64,000 nt of DNA from JAAXHH01 sp965248395 (GTDB taxonomy: Bacteria > JAAXHH01): positions 124,001 through 188,000 of the forward strand of contig OZ252103.1 of the NCBI GenBank assembly GCA_965248395.1. The letters run 5' to 3'. Positions 9,438 to 17,530 of this stretch are shown here, one piece after another. The notes under the pieces are model-generated. The model made no database searches. It saw only the letters and a list, made by a program, of their open reading frames with translations, and was not told the origin of the DNA. A program made the position numbers and the translations under genes. How positions within the stretch are numbered: the stretch's first letter is position 1; the number at the start of each line of letters is the position of its first letter.

Positions 9438-9490
9438 GCAGCTGAGTTGGCCTGAAGTGGTTGTTAGCTACTGGGTGAGCACCAGGTTTG

Positions 9491-9525
9491 AAAAGAGGAT
9501 TCCGGTTTTCCTGGAATCCTCTTTT
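9491..9525 (+). terminator. Rho-independent terminator after the TPR gene
   Basis: AAAAGAGGATTCC pairs perfectly with GGAATCCTCTTTT across a 9-base loop, a 13-bp stem ending in a T run. Because of the A run on the left arm it could also work in the other direction. It separates the TPR gene from the promoter at 9541. Confidence 0.9.
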
Positions 9526-9540
9526 GCTATTCCAATTTGA

Positions 9541-9569
9541 TTGACACCCCGAGAGGGACCTCCTATACT
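9541..9569 (+). promoter_or_regulatory. Sigma70-type promoter
   Basis: TTGACA (9541-9546), a 17-base spacer and TATACT (9564-9569): a perfect -35, optimal spacing and a five-of-six -10. It lies just after the terminator and about 60 bases before the SPOR lipoprotein start, so it probably drives that gene and perhaps the following metabolic genes. Confidence 0.8.
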
Positions 9570-9629
9570 ACCGTTGCTTCTGGCGTTCCTTGTCATTTCG
9601 AGTGTTGTGTCGATCATGTGTAGTTCCCT

Positions 9630-10157
9630 ATGTTCCCAATGCGTGTCCGGATTTTGATGTTGGTTCTTTCCCTTGGATTCGGCCTGTACGCCGCGGGCTG
9701 CGGTTCAATATCCATGGGAAGAAGGGCACCGGCCGAAACGCCCGAGACGCCCCCGGAAGCCGTAGAAAACGGTGACGACACCCCGCTTTCAGATCGCGAA
9801 CTGTCCGGTGACATGAACGAACCGGCTTTCGATGCATCATCCACGCCGACTTCCGATTCAGCCACGTCCGGCTCCGTTTCATCCACGCCTGCCTCGGGCG
9901 GAAATTCCTCCAGGGGATACAGGGTCCAGCTCTATTCGTTCACAGACCGGGACGCGGCTGAATCCGCGTTGAAGCGCGTGGAACGGTACCTGGCGGACTG
10001 GTCGTACAGCGTATACCTGGATGAAGAAGGCGGGAACTTCAAGATCCGCGTGGGTGACTTCACAGACAAGGCCGATGCCGACCTTCTGCGCGACAGGCTG
10101 AGACGGGAAGGCTATCCCGATGCCTGGACCGCCCCCACCCGGGTCGAGGCGCCCTGA
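9630..10157 (+). CDS. SPOR-domain lipoprotein
   Basis: A 175-residue lipoprotein. The N-terminal hydrophobic stretch ends in a lipobox, LYAAGC, so the Cys should be lipidated. Residues about 28-95 are a Pro/Ser/Thr/Asp-rich linker. The last ~75 residues form a SPOR domain (GYRVQLYSF ... FKIRVGDFTDKADAD ... GYPDAWTA), which binds denuded glycan strands of septal peptidoglycan. Likely role: envelope or cell-division protein in the periplasm. Two in-frame ATGs (9630 and 9639) are possible, and neither has a clear ribosome site. A strong promoter lies 60 bases upstream. Confidence 0.85.
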   Translation: MFPMRVRILMLVLSLGFGLYAAGCGSISMGRRAPAETPETPPEAVENGDDTPLSDRELSGDMNEPAFDASSTPTSDSATSGSVSSTPASGGNSSRGYRVQLYSFTDRDAAESALKRVERYLADWSYSVYLDEEGGNFKIRVGDFTDKADADLLRDRLRREGYPDAWTAPTRVEAP

Positions 10158-10201
10158 CGTATTTGGCCGAACGAACTACCCACCGAAGGGAACTCCTCGA
10201 A

Positions 10202-11392
10202 ATGACAGCAAGTCACGGTTCGTTCGGTCCCCTGGATCCCGGCAGGCGCATTCTGATGGGTCCCGGTCCAAGCGACATGCATCCCAGGGTGTACCAGGCC
10301 ATGGGCGCACCGCTGACGGGACACCTGGATCCCTATTTCATCGGGGTCATGGACGATACCAAGGCGTTGCTTCGGTACGTGTTCCAGACCCGGAACGCCC
10401 TGACCATTCCGATCTCCGCTACCGGTTCCGCCGGCATGGAGACCTGTATTTGCAATCTGGTTGAACCTGGAGTCGAAGTGCTGGTGTGCGTGGGCGGCGT
10501 CTTCGGAGACCGTATGGGCCAGATGGTCGAACGCCATGGCGGCAGGCTGACTCGACTCGAAGGCGAACCGGGCCGTCCATTTACGCCGGGGCAGGTACGA
10601 CAGGCGCTGGATGGCTGCCGGCCGAAACTCGTGGGCCTGGTGCACGCGGAAACGTCCACTGGCGTACTGCAACCCCTCGAGGAGATCATCCCGGTCATCC
10701 ACGAACACGAGGCTCTTGTCCTGGTCGACACCGTGGCCTCCCTGGGCGGGACTACGGTCAAGGTCGACGAATGGGGCATCGACGTCTGCTACACCGGCAG
10801 CCAGAAATGCCTGAGCGCGCCGCCGGGCCTGTCGCCCGTCACGCTCAACGACCGGGCGCTCGAGGCGATCGCCGGCCGCAAGACACCCGTTGACACCTGG
10901 TACCTGGACCTTTCCCTGATCAACGCGTACTGGGACGGCGACCGGGTTTATCACCATACCGCACCCGTGAGCCTGATCTACGCGCTGAGGGAAGCGCTCG
11001 TCCTCGTTCACGAGGAAGGACTCGAAAACGCCCAGGCTCGGCATGCCCTCAATTACGAGGCATTCAAGGCCGGAATCGATGCAATGGGGCTCGAGTTCTT
11101 TGTGGACGAACCCCACCGCGCCCCGACCATCAACCCCGTGCTGGCCCCGGAGGGGATCGACGAAGCCAGTGTACGCCGGCGCCTGCTCGAGGATTACGGA
11201 CTCGAACTCGGCGGCGGCCTCGGCGCTCTGAAAGGCAAAGCCTGGCGCGTGGGTCTCATGGGACAGTCCTCCCAGAGAGATCACGTCATACTGTGCCTGG
11301 GCGCCCTCGAACAGACCCTGCGGGCTGAAGGACACGAAGTCGCGGAAAGCGGCGTGGCGGCGGCAAGCGCAGTGTATGCCGAATCAGCATAG
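10202..11392 (+). CDS. Class V PLP aminotransferase (alanine/serine-glyoxylate type)
   Basis: A 396-residue fold-type I PLP enzyme of the alanine-glyoxylate/serine-pyruvate aminotransferase group. Visible marks are MGPGPSDMHPRV at the N-terminus, TGSAGMETC around the phosphate site, LVDTVASLGG with the cofactor Asp, and GSQKCLSAPPGLSP with the Schiff-base Lys. Close relatives include ureidoglycine-glyoxylate aminotransferase, which would suit the neighbouring creatininase and amino-acid transporter genes, but the substrate is not decided by the sequence. I chose ATG 10202, preceded by AAGGGA nine bases away; a TTG at 10163 would extend it by 13 residues. Confidence 0.85.
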   Translation: MTASHGSFGPLDPGRRILMGPGPSDMHPRVYQAMGAPLTGHLDPYFIGVMDDTKALLRYVFQTRNALTIPISATGSAGMETCICNLVEPGVEVLVCVGGVFGDRMGQMVERHGGRLTRLEGEPGRPFTPGQVRQALDGCRPKLVGLVHAETSTGVLQPLEEIIPVIHEHEALVLVDTVASLGGTTVKVDEWGIDVCYTGSQKCLSAPPGLSPVTLNDRALEAIAGRKTPVDTWYLDLSLINAYWDGDRVYHHTAPVSLIYALREALVLVHEEGLENAQARHALNYEAFKAGIDAMGLEFFVDEPHRAPTINPVLAPEGIDEASVRRRLLEDYGLELGGGLGALKGKAWRVGLMGQSSQRDHVILCLGALEQTLRAEGHEVAESGVAAASAVYAESA

Positions 11393-11443
11393 CATAAAAA
11401 AACCATCACCACCAGGAATCCTGGCGCACAGCCGGAGGAGCAT

Positions 11444-11767
11444 ATGTATTTCATTGAAGAAGGCAACATGTCCAAGAAATCGATCGCCCCGGGTGTAAGC
11501 ATCGCCGTGGCGGGGGGTGACCGGGCCCAGATGTCTTTCGTAACGCTCACCCCGGGGTCGCAGGTGCCCATGCATGATCATCCCCACGAACAGATGGGCG
11601 TCGTGTTGGAAGGTGAATTCGTCATGGTCATAGGCGGAGAAAGCAGGACTATCAAGACGGGTGACAAGTACGTGATTCCCGGCGGGGTTGAACATGGCGT
11701 GCCCGATGTGAAGGTCAAATCCGTCGCTCTGGATATCTTCAGTCCTCCCCGGGAGGATTACGCTTAA
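11444..11767 (+). CDS. Small cupin-domain protein
   Basis: A 107-residue single cupin. Motif 1 is GSQVPMHDHPHEQMGVVLEG, with the His-x-His and downstream Glu/Gln metal ligands; motif 2 is GDKYVIPGGVEHGV with the last His. It therefore probably binds one metal ion. Such small cupins act as isomerases, dioxygenases or ligand sensors, and the exact role is unknown. A strong GGAGGAG site sits 3 bases before the ATG. It lies between the aminotransferase and the creatininase on the same strand, which suggests shared use of one pathway. Confidence 0.8.
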   Translation: MYFIEEGNMSKKSIAPGVSIAVAGGDRAQMSFVTLTPGSQVPMHDHPHEQMGVVLEGEFVMVIGGESRTIKTGDKYVIPGGVEHGVPDVKVKSVALDIFSPPREDYA

Positions 11768-11877
11768 ACGACAAACGCCGTCGCCGTGCCTACCCGTTCC
11801 ATGGCGTCCTATCCCCAAATCCATACGGATCCGCGACGAACATGCGCGGTCACCGGCTAACCAGTCAGGAGAATTTC

Positions 11878-12627
11878 ATGTCCGATGCCCTACCCCAGGA
11901 TCGTCCGGTACAGCTGTGGAAAATGACCCGGAGACAGTTCCGTGAGGGAATCTACGACGGCAACCTCAAGGGTGCGATTATCCCCATGGGCAGCACGGAA
12001 CAGCACAATGAACACCTGGAGATGTCCCACGACACCGCCAGCGCCGTTCACGTGGCCGAACTCGCCGCACAGAAACTCTACCCGGAGGTCGTGGTCACCA
12101 CGCCATTGGCCATCGGCGTGTCGGAGCACTGGATGAATCACAAGGGAACGCTGACGACCCGGCCCGAGATCTTCACGGAACTCCTCCACGACGTGGCCGA
12201 CAGCATGAAAAGGGGTGGGATCAACCATATCCTGGCCGTCAACGGCCATGCCGGGAACGCCGGTCCCGTCCTGGGCGCGCTGGAGGACATTCAGTCCCGC
12301 CTCGGCATTGATTTCGCATTCTGCAGCTACTGGGAAGCCTACACCCCTGAAATCGTCCGGAAGTATATGGATTCGAAAAACTGTCCCGGCCACGCCAGCG
12401 AGTTCGAGACGTCCTTCGCCTACGCGGCCTTCCCCCGACACGTCCACTGGGAAGGCGTCGACTACGATTCGGCCAGACTGACCATATCCGACTCCGACCG
12501 GGCCGCCCAGGACCGGGAATTCCACCACGAAGCCAGACTCGCCGACGCCATGAAGGGACAGGGCATGATCGACGTGGCGGTTGACTGGGTTGCGGCCAGG
12601 ATGAAAGCGATGATCGAGGGCACCTGA
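11878..12627 (+). CDS. Creatininase-family amidohydrolase
   Basis: A 249-residue protein of the creatininase/MftE family, which hydrolyses amide bonds in small cyclic or linear substrates using two metal ions. Metal-site motifs are IPMGSTEQHNEHLE (Glu and His), SHDT (Asp), NGHAGN (His) and GHASEFETS (Glu). Known members hydrolyse creatinine or formamidopyrimidines, or trim the mycofactocin peptide. The ATG at 11878 follows AGGAGA by five bases. The ABC transporter ATPase begins three bases after the stop, so the hydrolase substrate may be what the transporter brings in. Confidence 0.88.
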   Translation: MSDALPQDRPVQLWKMTRRQFREGIYDGNLKGAIIPMGSTEQHNEHLEMSHDTASAVHVAELAAQKLYPEVVVTTPLAIGVSEHWMNHKGTLTTRPEIFTELLHDVADSMKRGGINHILAVNGHAGNAGPVLGALEDIQSRLGIDFAFCSYWEAYTPEIVRKYMDSKNCPGHASEFETSFAYAAFPRHVHWEGVDYDSARLTISDSDRAAQDREFHHEARLADAMKGQGMIDVAVDWVAARMKAMIEGT

Positions 12628-12630
12628 TTC

Positions 12631-13392
12631 GTGTCTAGCGACTCCCAACCCATCATCGCGTTTGAAAACGTAAGCAAATGGTTCGGCGCGTTCCAGGTGC
12701 TCACGGACGTCGACCTGAGCATCCAGGAAGGCGAGTGCATCGTCATCTGCGGTCCGTCCGGATCGGGCAAGTCCACGCTGATACGCTGCATAAACCGCCT
12801 GGAAACCCAGGACCAGGGCGTGATCCGGGTCCACGGTGTTACGCTGGGACCCGGCGAGCGGACTCCCCGCGATCTGCGCGGCAAGATCGGCATGGTGTTC
12901 CAGAGTTTCAACCTGTTCCCCCACATGACGGTCCTGCAGAACCTGGCGCTTGCCCCCATGCGCAATCTCAAGATGGACAAAGGGAAGGCGGAAGAGACCG
13001 CCCTTTCCTACCTTGAGCGCGTACACATCGGGGACCAGGCCGAAAAGTACCCCGACCAGCTTTCCGGCGGGCAGCAGCAGCGCGCGGCGATCGCGCGGGC
13101 GCTATGCATGAAACCCGACATCCTGCTGTTCGACGAGCCGACATCGTCCCTCGACCCTGAGATGATTCGGGAGGTGCTGGACGTGATCTACGAACTCACG
13201 GACGGCGGCATCACCATGGTCTGCGTCACCCACGAAATGGGATTCGCCCGCAAGGTGTCCGACCGGGTCATCTTCATGGATCACGGCGAGATCGTCGAGA
13301 GCGCCACGCCTGACCAGTTCTTCGATTCTCCTCAGCGAGAAAGAACCAGGGCCTTCCTCAACCAGATCCTCCATTACGAGGCTTCGGCGTGA
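12631..13392 (+). CDS. Polar amino-acid ABC transporter ATP-binding protein (GlnQ/HisP type)
   Basis: A 253-residue ATPase with Walker A GPSGSGKST, Q-loop VFQSFNLFPH, signature LSGGQQQR, Walker B ILLFDEPTSSLD and switch His VTHEMGFAR. The FNLFPHMTVL and THEMGFAR forms are diagnostic of the polar amino-acid uptake subfamily. GTG start three bases after the creatininase stop. Its end overlaps the first permease by four bases (GTGA). Confidence 0.93.
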   Translation: MSSDSQPIIAFENVSKWFGAFQVLTDVDLSIQEGECIVICGPSGSGKSTLIRCINRLETQDQGVIRVHGVTLGPGERTPRDLRGKIGMVFQSFNLFPHMTVLQNLALAPMRNLKMDKGKAEETALSYLERVHIGDQAEKYPDQLSGGQQQRAAIARALCMKPDILLFDEPTSSLDPEMIREVLDVIYELTDGGITMVCVTHEMGFARKVSDRVIFMDHGEIVESATPDQFFDSPQRERTRAFLNQILHYEASA

Positions 13393-14186
13393 TCAGCCCA
13401 TTTCGCAGGCCATGGGTTAGAAGTGTCCTGTCGAACTGGATACAACCAGCGGCCATTGCCGGCGTGCTCCTCTTCGCGGTCATGCGCGGCGCCGAAAACA
13501 TCAACTATCGGTGGCAGTGGTACCGCGTGGACGACTTTCTGGTCACGTCGGTAGACGGCGCCTGGTCCGCGGGACCCCTGATCCGGGGTCTGTACGTCAC
13601 GCTCGAAATATCGGTCCTGAGCCTCTTCCTGACCCTCCTAATCGGACTCGCGACCGCACTCCTTCGGCTGTCGTCATCCATGATCGGGCGTGGACTCGCC
13701 CGCGGGTACCTTGAACTGATCCGCAACACCCCCCTGTTGATACAGCTCTACGTGATGTACTTCGTCCTCGGTCCCATTCTCGGGTGGAGCCAGACCACGA
13801 CGGCCATCGTCTGCCTCGCCATGTTCCAGGGCGCCTATACGTCGGAGATCTTCCGGGCGGGGCTGCGCGCCATCCCGCGGAGCCAGGTAGAAGCGGGAGA
13901 GAGCCTGGGGTTGTCGCGCGTCGACAACTACCGGTACGTCATCCTGCCGCAGGTGCTCCGCCACATGCTTCCGCCGCTCACCAACGAGGCGGTTTCGCTC
14001 GTAAAAAACTCTTCGATCGTCAGCGTCATCGCCATCTTCGACCTGACCACGCAGGGCCGGAACATCATCGCGGATACCTTTCTGACCTTCGAGGTGTGGC
14101 TGACCGTCGCCGCGATATACCTGACCGTGACCCTGGCCCTGTCCACCGCGGCGGCAATGGCTGAACGGCGCAAGGCAGGTTTGTGA
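13389..14186 (+). CDS. Amino-acid ABC transporter permease (HisM/GlnP type), first subunit
   Basis: A 265-residue inner-membrane protein with an N-terminal helix, then the BPD_transp_1 fold. The family-specific LELIRNTPLLIQLY motif and the EAA coupling loop VEAGESLGLSRVDNYRYVILPQ are clear. The GTG start overlaps the ATPase stop; the end overlaps the second permease. Together the two permeases should form a heterodimeric channel. Confidence 0.92.
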   Translation: MISPFRRPWVRSVLSNWIQPAAIAGVLLFAVMRGAENINYRWQWYRVDDFLVTSVDGAWSAGPLIRGLYVTLEISVLSLFLTLLIGLATALLRLSSSMIGRGLARGYLELIRNTPLLIQLYVMYFVLGPILGWSQTTTAIVCLAMFQGAYTSEIFRAGLRAIPRSQVEAGESLGLSRVDNYRYVILPQVLRHMLPPLTNEAVSLVKNSSIVSVIAIFDLTTQGRNIIADTFLTFEVWLTVAAIYLTVTLALSTAAAMAERRKAGL

Positions 14187-15085
14187 TGACGATGCCTGAC
14201 CGCATAAAGAAAAGATTCCGGCCCACTCGGCTGGACGGGTTCCTATTGGTCGGATTGGTCCTGCTGGCGGGCTGGTTGTGGTACCGCTCCGCCATCGGCG
14301 TGGCGTACCGCTGGGATTGGGCCGAGGCGCTTGCGACCGTCTTCGCATCCAACCAGGCCGGCGACACGCCCTTCTTCGTGACGGGGATATACGCGACCCT
14401 GCGGCTCAGCGCCTGGGGGGCGCTGCTTGCCACCGTGCTCGGGGTGTTGATCGGGGTGGGACGATACTCGGGCGTGCGCAGCGTGCGCATGTTCTGCGGG
14501 ACCTACATCCAGATACTCCGCAACATTCCGGCCCTGGTATTCATCTTTATATTCTACTTTTTCATCAGCAGCCAACTGATGCCCCTGCTGGGCCTCGACA
14601 TCCTGTTCAACCGGTCCGAGGAGGAATCATCGGTATGGCAGCGATTCCTCTTCGGTCCTCCGGCGCTCTGGGAGAACCTGATCTCCGGCGTGCTGTGCAT
14701 ATCCTTCATCAGCGCCGCATTTATCGCGGAAGTCGTCCGCGCCGGCCTGGCCGCCATACCCCGCGGCCAGTGGGAAGCCGGGGAAAGCCTGGGCATACCG
14801 ATCCTGGACCGCTACCGGTTCATCATCTTCCCCCAGGCGCTTGCGCGCGTCGCGCCGCCGCTGACGGGCCAGTACATCTCCCTGGTGAAGGATTCGTCCA
14901 TCGTCTCGCTGATCTCCATACAGGAGCTGACCTTCGTAGGATCTGAAATCGCTAATTCGAGCGGGTTGCTGTTCGAGGTATGGCTGCTGGTAGCCTTCGT
15001 GTACTTCCTGCTCTGCCTGTCGCTTTCCATCCTGCTCAGGCGGGTTGAACGGCGCGTAACCCGCCACTTTCACCAGTTTGCCTAG
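14186..15085 (+). CDS. Amino-acid ABC transporter permease (HisM/GlnP type), second subunit
   Basis: A 299-residue permease with ILRNIPALVFIFIFYF (the RNxP motif) and the EAA loop WEAGESLGIPILDRYRFIIFPQ. An extra segment, about residues 135-160, sits between helices. The ATG at 14186 overlaps the stop of the first permease (TGATG); a GTG at 14183 is possible. It is the last gene of the + strand run, and a convergent oxidase gene ends seven bases later with no obvious terminator between them. A periplasmic binding protein, needed for uptake, is not encoded nearby. Confidence 0.9.
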   Translation: MTMPDRIKKRFRPTRLDGFLLVGLVLLAGWLWYRSAIGVAYRWDWAEALATVFASNQAGDTPFFVTGIYATLRLSAWGALLATVLGVLIGVGRYSGVRSVRMFCGTYIQILRNIPALVFIFIFYFFISSQLMPLLGLDILFNRSEEESSVWQRFLFGPPALWENLISGVLCISFISAAFIAEVVRAGLAAIPRGQWEAGESLGIPILDRYRFIIFPQALARVAPPLTGQYISLVKDSSIVSLISIQELTFVGSEIANSSGLLFEVWLLVAFVYFLLCLSLSILLRRVERRVTRHFHQFA

Positions 15086-15091
15086 GGTGGC

Positions 15092-16471
15092 CTATCGGCG
15101 GCGGTTCTCCGCGTCGATTCCGCCCCTCAGCGGATCGAAGACCTTCTTCACCGTCTCGAACTGGCGCTCCACGTCGGAAGGCCGGCCCAGCAGCCGGTCG
15201 CTGAGCATGCGCGCCGCGACCGTGGCGTAGGCATTGCCCCGGCCCGTGAAACCGGCGACGATGTGGACTCCCGGCGTCTCCGTTTCGCCCACGAAGGGAC
15301 TGCTGTCGTACGAGAAGCCCATGACGCCGCCCCATCGGTGGGAGCGACCGAGCGCGGCCAAGTAGGGGAAGGCGCGGTTGAACGCCCTGTCGTTAGACCT
15401 CTGGACCGCCCGGGTGGGTCGTTCCTTGTATCCCCTGTACGTCCTGATCGACCGGCCCCTGCGCCTCAGGAAGTGAAACCCCCTTTCGGCGCGGATGTGG
15501 TGATTCCGCCCGCCGCCGTAGAGCAGGCGGCCGCCCTCTCCGGGCCCGTCGTGCAATTGCCGCCAGAAATCCCAGCCATCGTTGGCGTAGAAGACACCGT
15601 TGAACAGTCGTTCGGAAACGGGTTCAGTCGTGAAGACCTGGCCCCTGTGCGGGATGATGCGCCGTTCGTAGCGGGCATCGAGCTGCGGGGTGTAGGCGTT
15701 CATGCCCAACAGTACGTGCTGCGTCCTGATATTTCCACCCGGCGTATGGACCAGCAATCCGCCGGATTTTCTGCTGGCCGTGCGCCCACCCGTTCCAGAC
15801 CCGCATCGCTCGACCGAGGTGACAGGCGTATTCTCGAAGAACAAGGCGCCCAGCCCGCTCGCGGCGGCCGCGAGACCGCGCACGTACTTGACCGGGTGGA
15901 GTTCCCCGTCGAACCGGTTCCACAGGGCGCCTGAGAGGAGAGGGCTGCGCTTGAGCTCGTAGAGTTTCTCCGAGTCCAGGTACTCCACGTCGAATCCATC
16001 CTCCTGGAGCAGGCGGAAGGACTGGACAATCCGTTCCATGGGATACCCGTGAGAACCGCGATCCGGCTGCTTCATCGCCACCACGTAACTTCCGTGGCGG
16101 TAGTAGTCGCACTGAATTTCGTACTTCTTCATGAGCGCGGCCATCAAATCATGGTTCTCAAGGGCGATCCGCCACGCCTCCCGGGCCATCTTCCTGCCGT
16201 CTGCACCGTACAGGTCCGTCAATTCCTCCACGGCTTCGACGTAGTACTCGTGGGTCCCGGCCAGCATGAATCCCCCGTTGCGGCCCGTCGCGCCCGTGGC
16301 GACCTCGCGGCGCTCGAGCACGGCCACGCGCGCTCCGCCTTCGGCCAGGAACAGGGCACCGGTCACCCCCGTCACGCCGCCGCCGATAACGACCACATCC
16401 ACGTCCAGGTCACCGGACAGAGGATCCGCGGGCGTGTAGGGCATGTCGAGCCAGTAGGAGTCGCGAATCAT
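15092..16471 (-). CDS. FAD-dependent amine/amino-acid oxidoreductase (DAO family)
   Basis: A 459-residue flavoenzyme. The Rossmann motif VVIGGGVTGVTGALFLAEGG (about residues 27-46) and the ATGATGRNGGFM segment mark the DAO/glycine-oxidase fold, closest in form to gamma-glutamylputrescine oxidase-like enzymes. It probably deaminates or demethylates an amine or N-methyl amino acid, giving H2O2 or feeding electrons onward. It converges on the amino-acid ABC operon, and a linked role in using the imported compound is an inference. Confidence 0.85.
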   Translation of the reverse strand: MIRDSYWLDMPYTPADPLSGDLDVDVVVIGGGVTGVTGALFLAEGGARVAVLERREVATGATGRNGGFMLAGTHEYYVEAVEELTDLYGADGRKMAREAWRIALENHDLMAALMKKYEIQCDYYRHGSYVVAMKQPDRGSHGYPMERIVQSFRLLQEDGFDVEYLDSEKLYELKRSPLLSGALWNRFDGELHPVKYVRGLAAAASGLGALFFENTPVTSVERCGSGTGGRTASRKSGGLLVHTPGGNIRTQHVLLGMNAYTPQLDARYERRIIPHRGQVFTTEPVSERLFNGVFYANDGWDFWRQLHDGPGEGGRLLYGGGRNHHIRAERGFHFLRRRGRSIRTYRGYKERPTRAVQRSNDRAFNRAFPYLAALGRSHRWGGVMGFSYDSSPFVGETETPGVHIVAGFTGRGNAYATVAARMLSDRLLGRPSDVERQFETVKKVFDPLRGGIDAENRRR

Positions 16472-16714
16472 GGGGTTTCAGTCGGTTATGGTGAAACTTG
16501 AGAGGCAAATACTGCGATTCGGTTCTTCATACATGAAAAATAGACGAGAATTTCAGTTGTTTTCAGACTGTTAAGGATATGACAGCGAGGTCTTTCACGT
16601 CAAGTACGACGTTAGAGTCGCAAAGGGATTTAACAGGTTACCGGACCGGAAGGTTTGAAGTTGACACGACCCATCGGCTTCCGATAGGTTACTCATAGGA
16701 CATGATTTCCATCC

Positions 16715-16909
16715 ATGCCCAGGAAAATAAGAGAACTCATCAGGGATCTGGAAAGAGCCGGATTCATCGACAGAGGCGGAAAGGGCAACCACAGAAACTA
16801 TGAACATCCAAGAGGGATGCGCGTTGTAGTTTCCGGAAATCCAGGTGATGACGCCAGGCCATACCAAGAAAAGGAAGTTATAAGAAACATTGAGGAGTCG
16901 CTCAAATGA
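16715..16909 (+). CDS. hicA: HicA-family mRNA interferase toxin
   Basis: A 64-residue double-stranded-RNA-binding-like toxin. It has the family pattern KIRELIRDLERAGF, then GGKGNH with the catalytic His, a basic beta-hairpin, and a C-terminal helix ending IRNIEESL. The usual GSH reads GNH, and the later HPG-type segment is divergent (VSGNPGDD). Size is typical. The stop overlaps the hicB start by four bases, the standard toxin-first order. Confidence 0.8.
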   Translation: MPRKIRELIRDLERAGFIDRGGKGNHRNYEHPRGMRVVVSGNPGDDARPYQEKEVIRNIEESLK

Positions 16910-17142
16910 ACAGGAGCGCCAACTACGTCAAAATCGTCGAGTGGTCGGATGTAGACGAGTGTTTCATCGGCTATTGTCCGGGTATCATAGGGCCGTGTTG
17001 CCATGGCGATGATGAAATCGAAGTCTACAGGGAACTGTGCCAGATCGTCGAAGAATGGCTGGAGATTGCGCAGGAAGAAAACAAGGAACTGCCAGCACCG
17101 ACAATTGGCCGGAACCTCGCTGAGCTATTAATGACCGTCTGA
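16906..17142 (+). CDS. hicB: HicB-family antitoxin (short form)
   Basis: A 78-residue partner with the HicB partial RNase-H-like fold: YVKIVEWSDVDECFIGYCPGI followed by a GDDEIEVYRELCQIVEEWLE helix. It stops where longer HicB proteins carry an HTH or ribbon-helix-helix domain, so it probably neutralises HicA by binding but may not bind DNA itself. The ATGA overlap with hicA implies coupled translation. Confidence 0.8.
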   Translation: MNRSANYVKIVEWSDVDECFIGYCPGIIGPCCHGDDEIEVYRELCQIVEEWLEIAQEENKELPAPTIGRNLAELLMTV

Positions 17143-17199
17143 CGTGAGCGTACTTGATTTCCCCTAACGGATTCATACGGCCATTGGCAAGAGCAAGAT

Positions 17200-17478
17200 T
17201 TGTCAGATAAAACCTGGATGAACGTGACAATTCGCGCAGCGCTGATTGGTGCCGCTGTCCTGATGTACTTGGACTTGAAGGCTGAAATCAGAATCGTTCG
17301 AGCCGACCTGGAATCCAAGATCGGAACCGTAGGAGTCGACCTGGGAAACAGGATTTACAGAGTGGAAACCAAGATTGACAGAGTGGAAACCAAGATTGAC
17401 GAAGTTCGAGGATATCTCAAGTTCGATTTCGCCGCGCCGAGCGAAGATCCGCCGCCCGCAGAAAACAAGCAAAACTAG
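17200..17478 (+). CDS. Small membrane-anchored coiled-coil protein
   Basis: Up to 92 residues: a hydrophobic segment (about residues 10-23, AALIGAAVLMYLDL), then a heptad-like coiled coil with a duplicated RVETKID and a Pro-rich tail. The duplication is a perfect 21-bp tandem repeat (17359-17400). The start is TTG at 17200 or ATG at 17218. I do not recognise a family. A similar short TM plus coil layout, in reverse order, is seen at 32805. It may be a genuine small gene next to the hicAB pair. Confidence 0.5.
   Translation: MSDKTWMNVTIRAALIGAAVLMYLDLKAEIRIVRADLESKIGTVGVDLGNRIYRVETKIDRVETKIDEVRGYLKFDFAAPSEDPPPAENKQN
17359..17400 (+). repeat. 21-bp perfect tandem duplication
   Basis: Two identical 21-bp copies encode RVETKID twice in the small coiled-coil gene; an in-frame duplication of one heptad. 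Confidence 0.9.
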
Positions 17479-17530
17479 CCTTCCCCGCCCGAAGGAAATC
17501 CAGGAACGGCGTTAGACTGATTAACACGGC

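Noticed and set aside
16472..16714. Possible tRNA or small RNA before hicA
   Set aside because: No cloverleaf, T-loop sequence or strong hairpin found; the gap only looks somewhat AT-richer.
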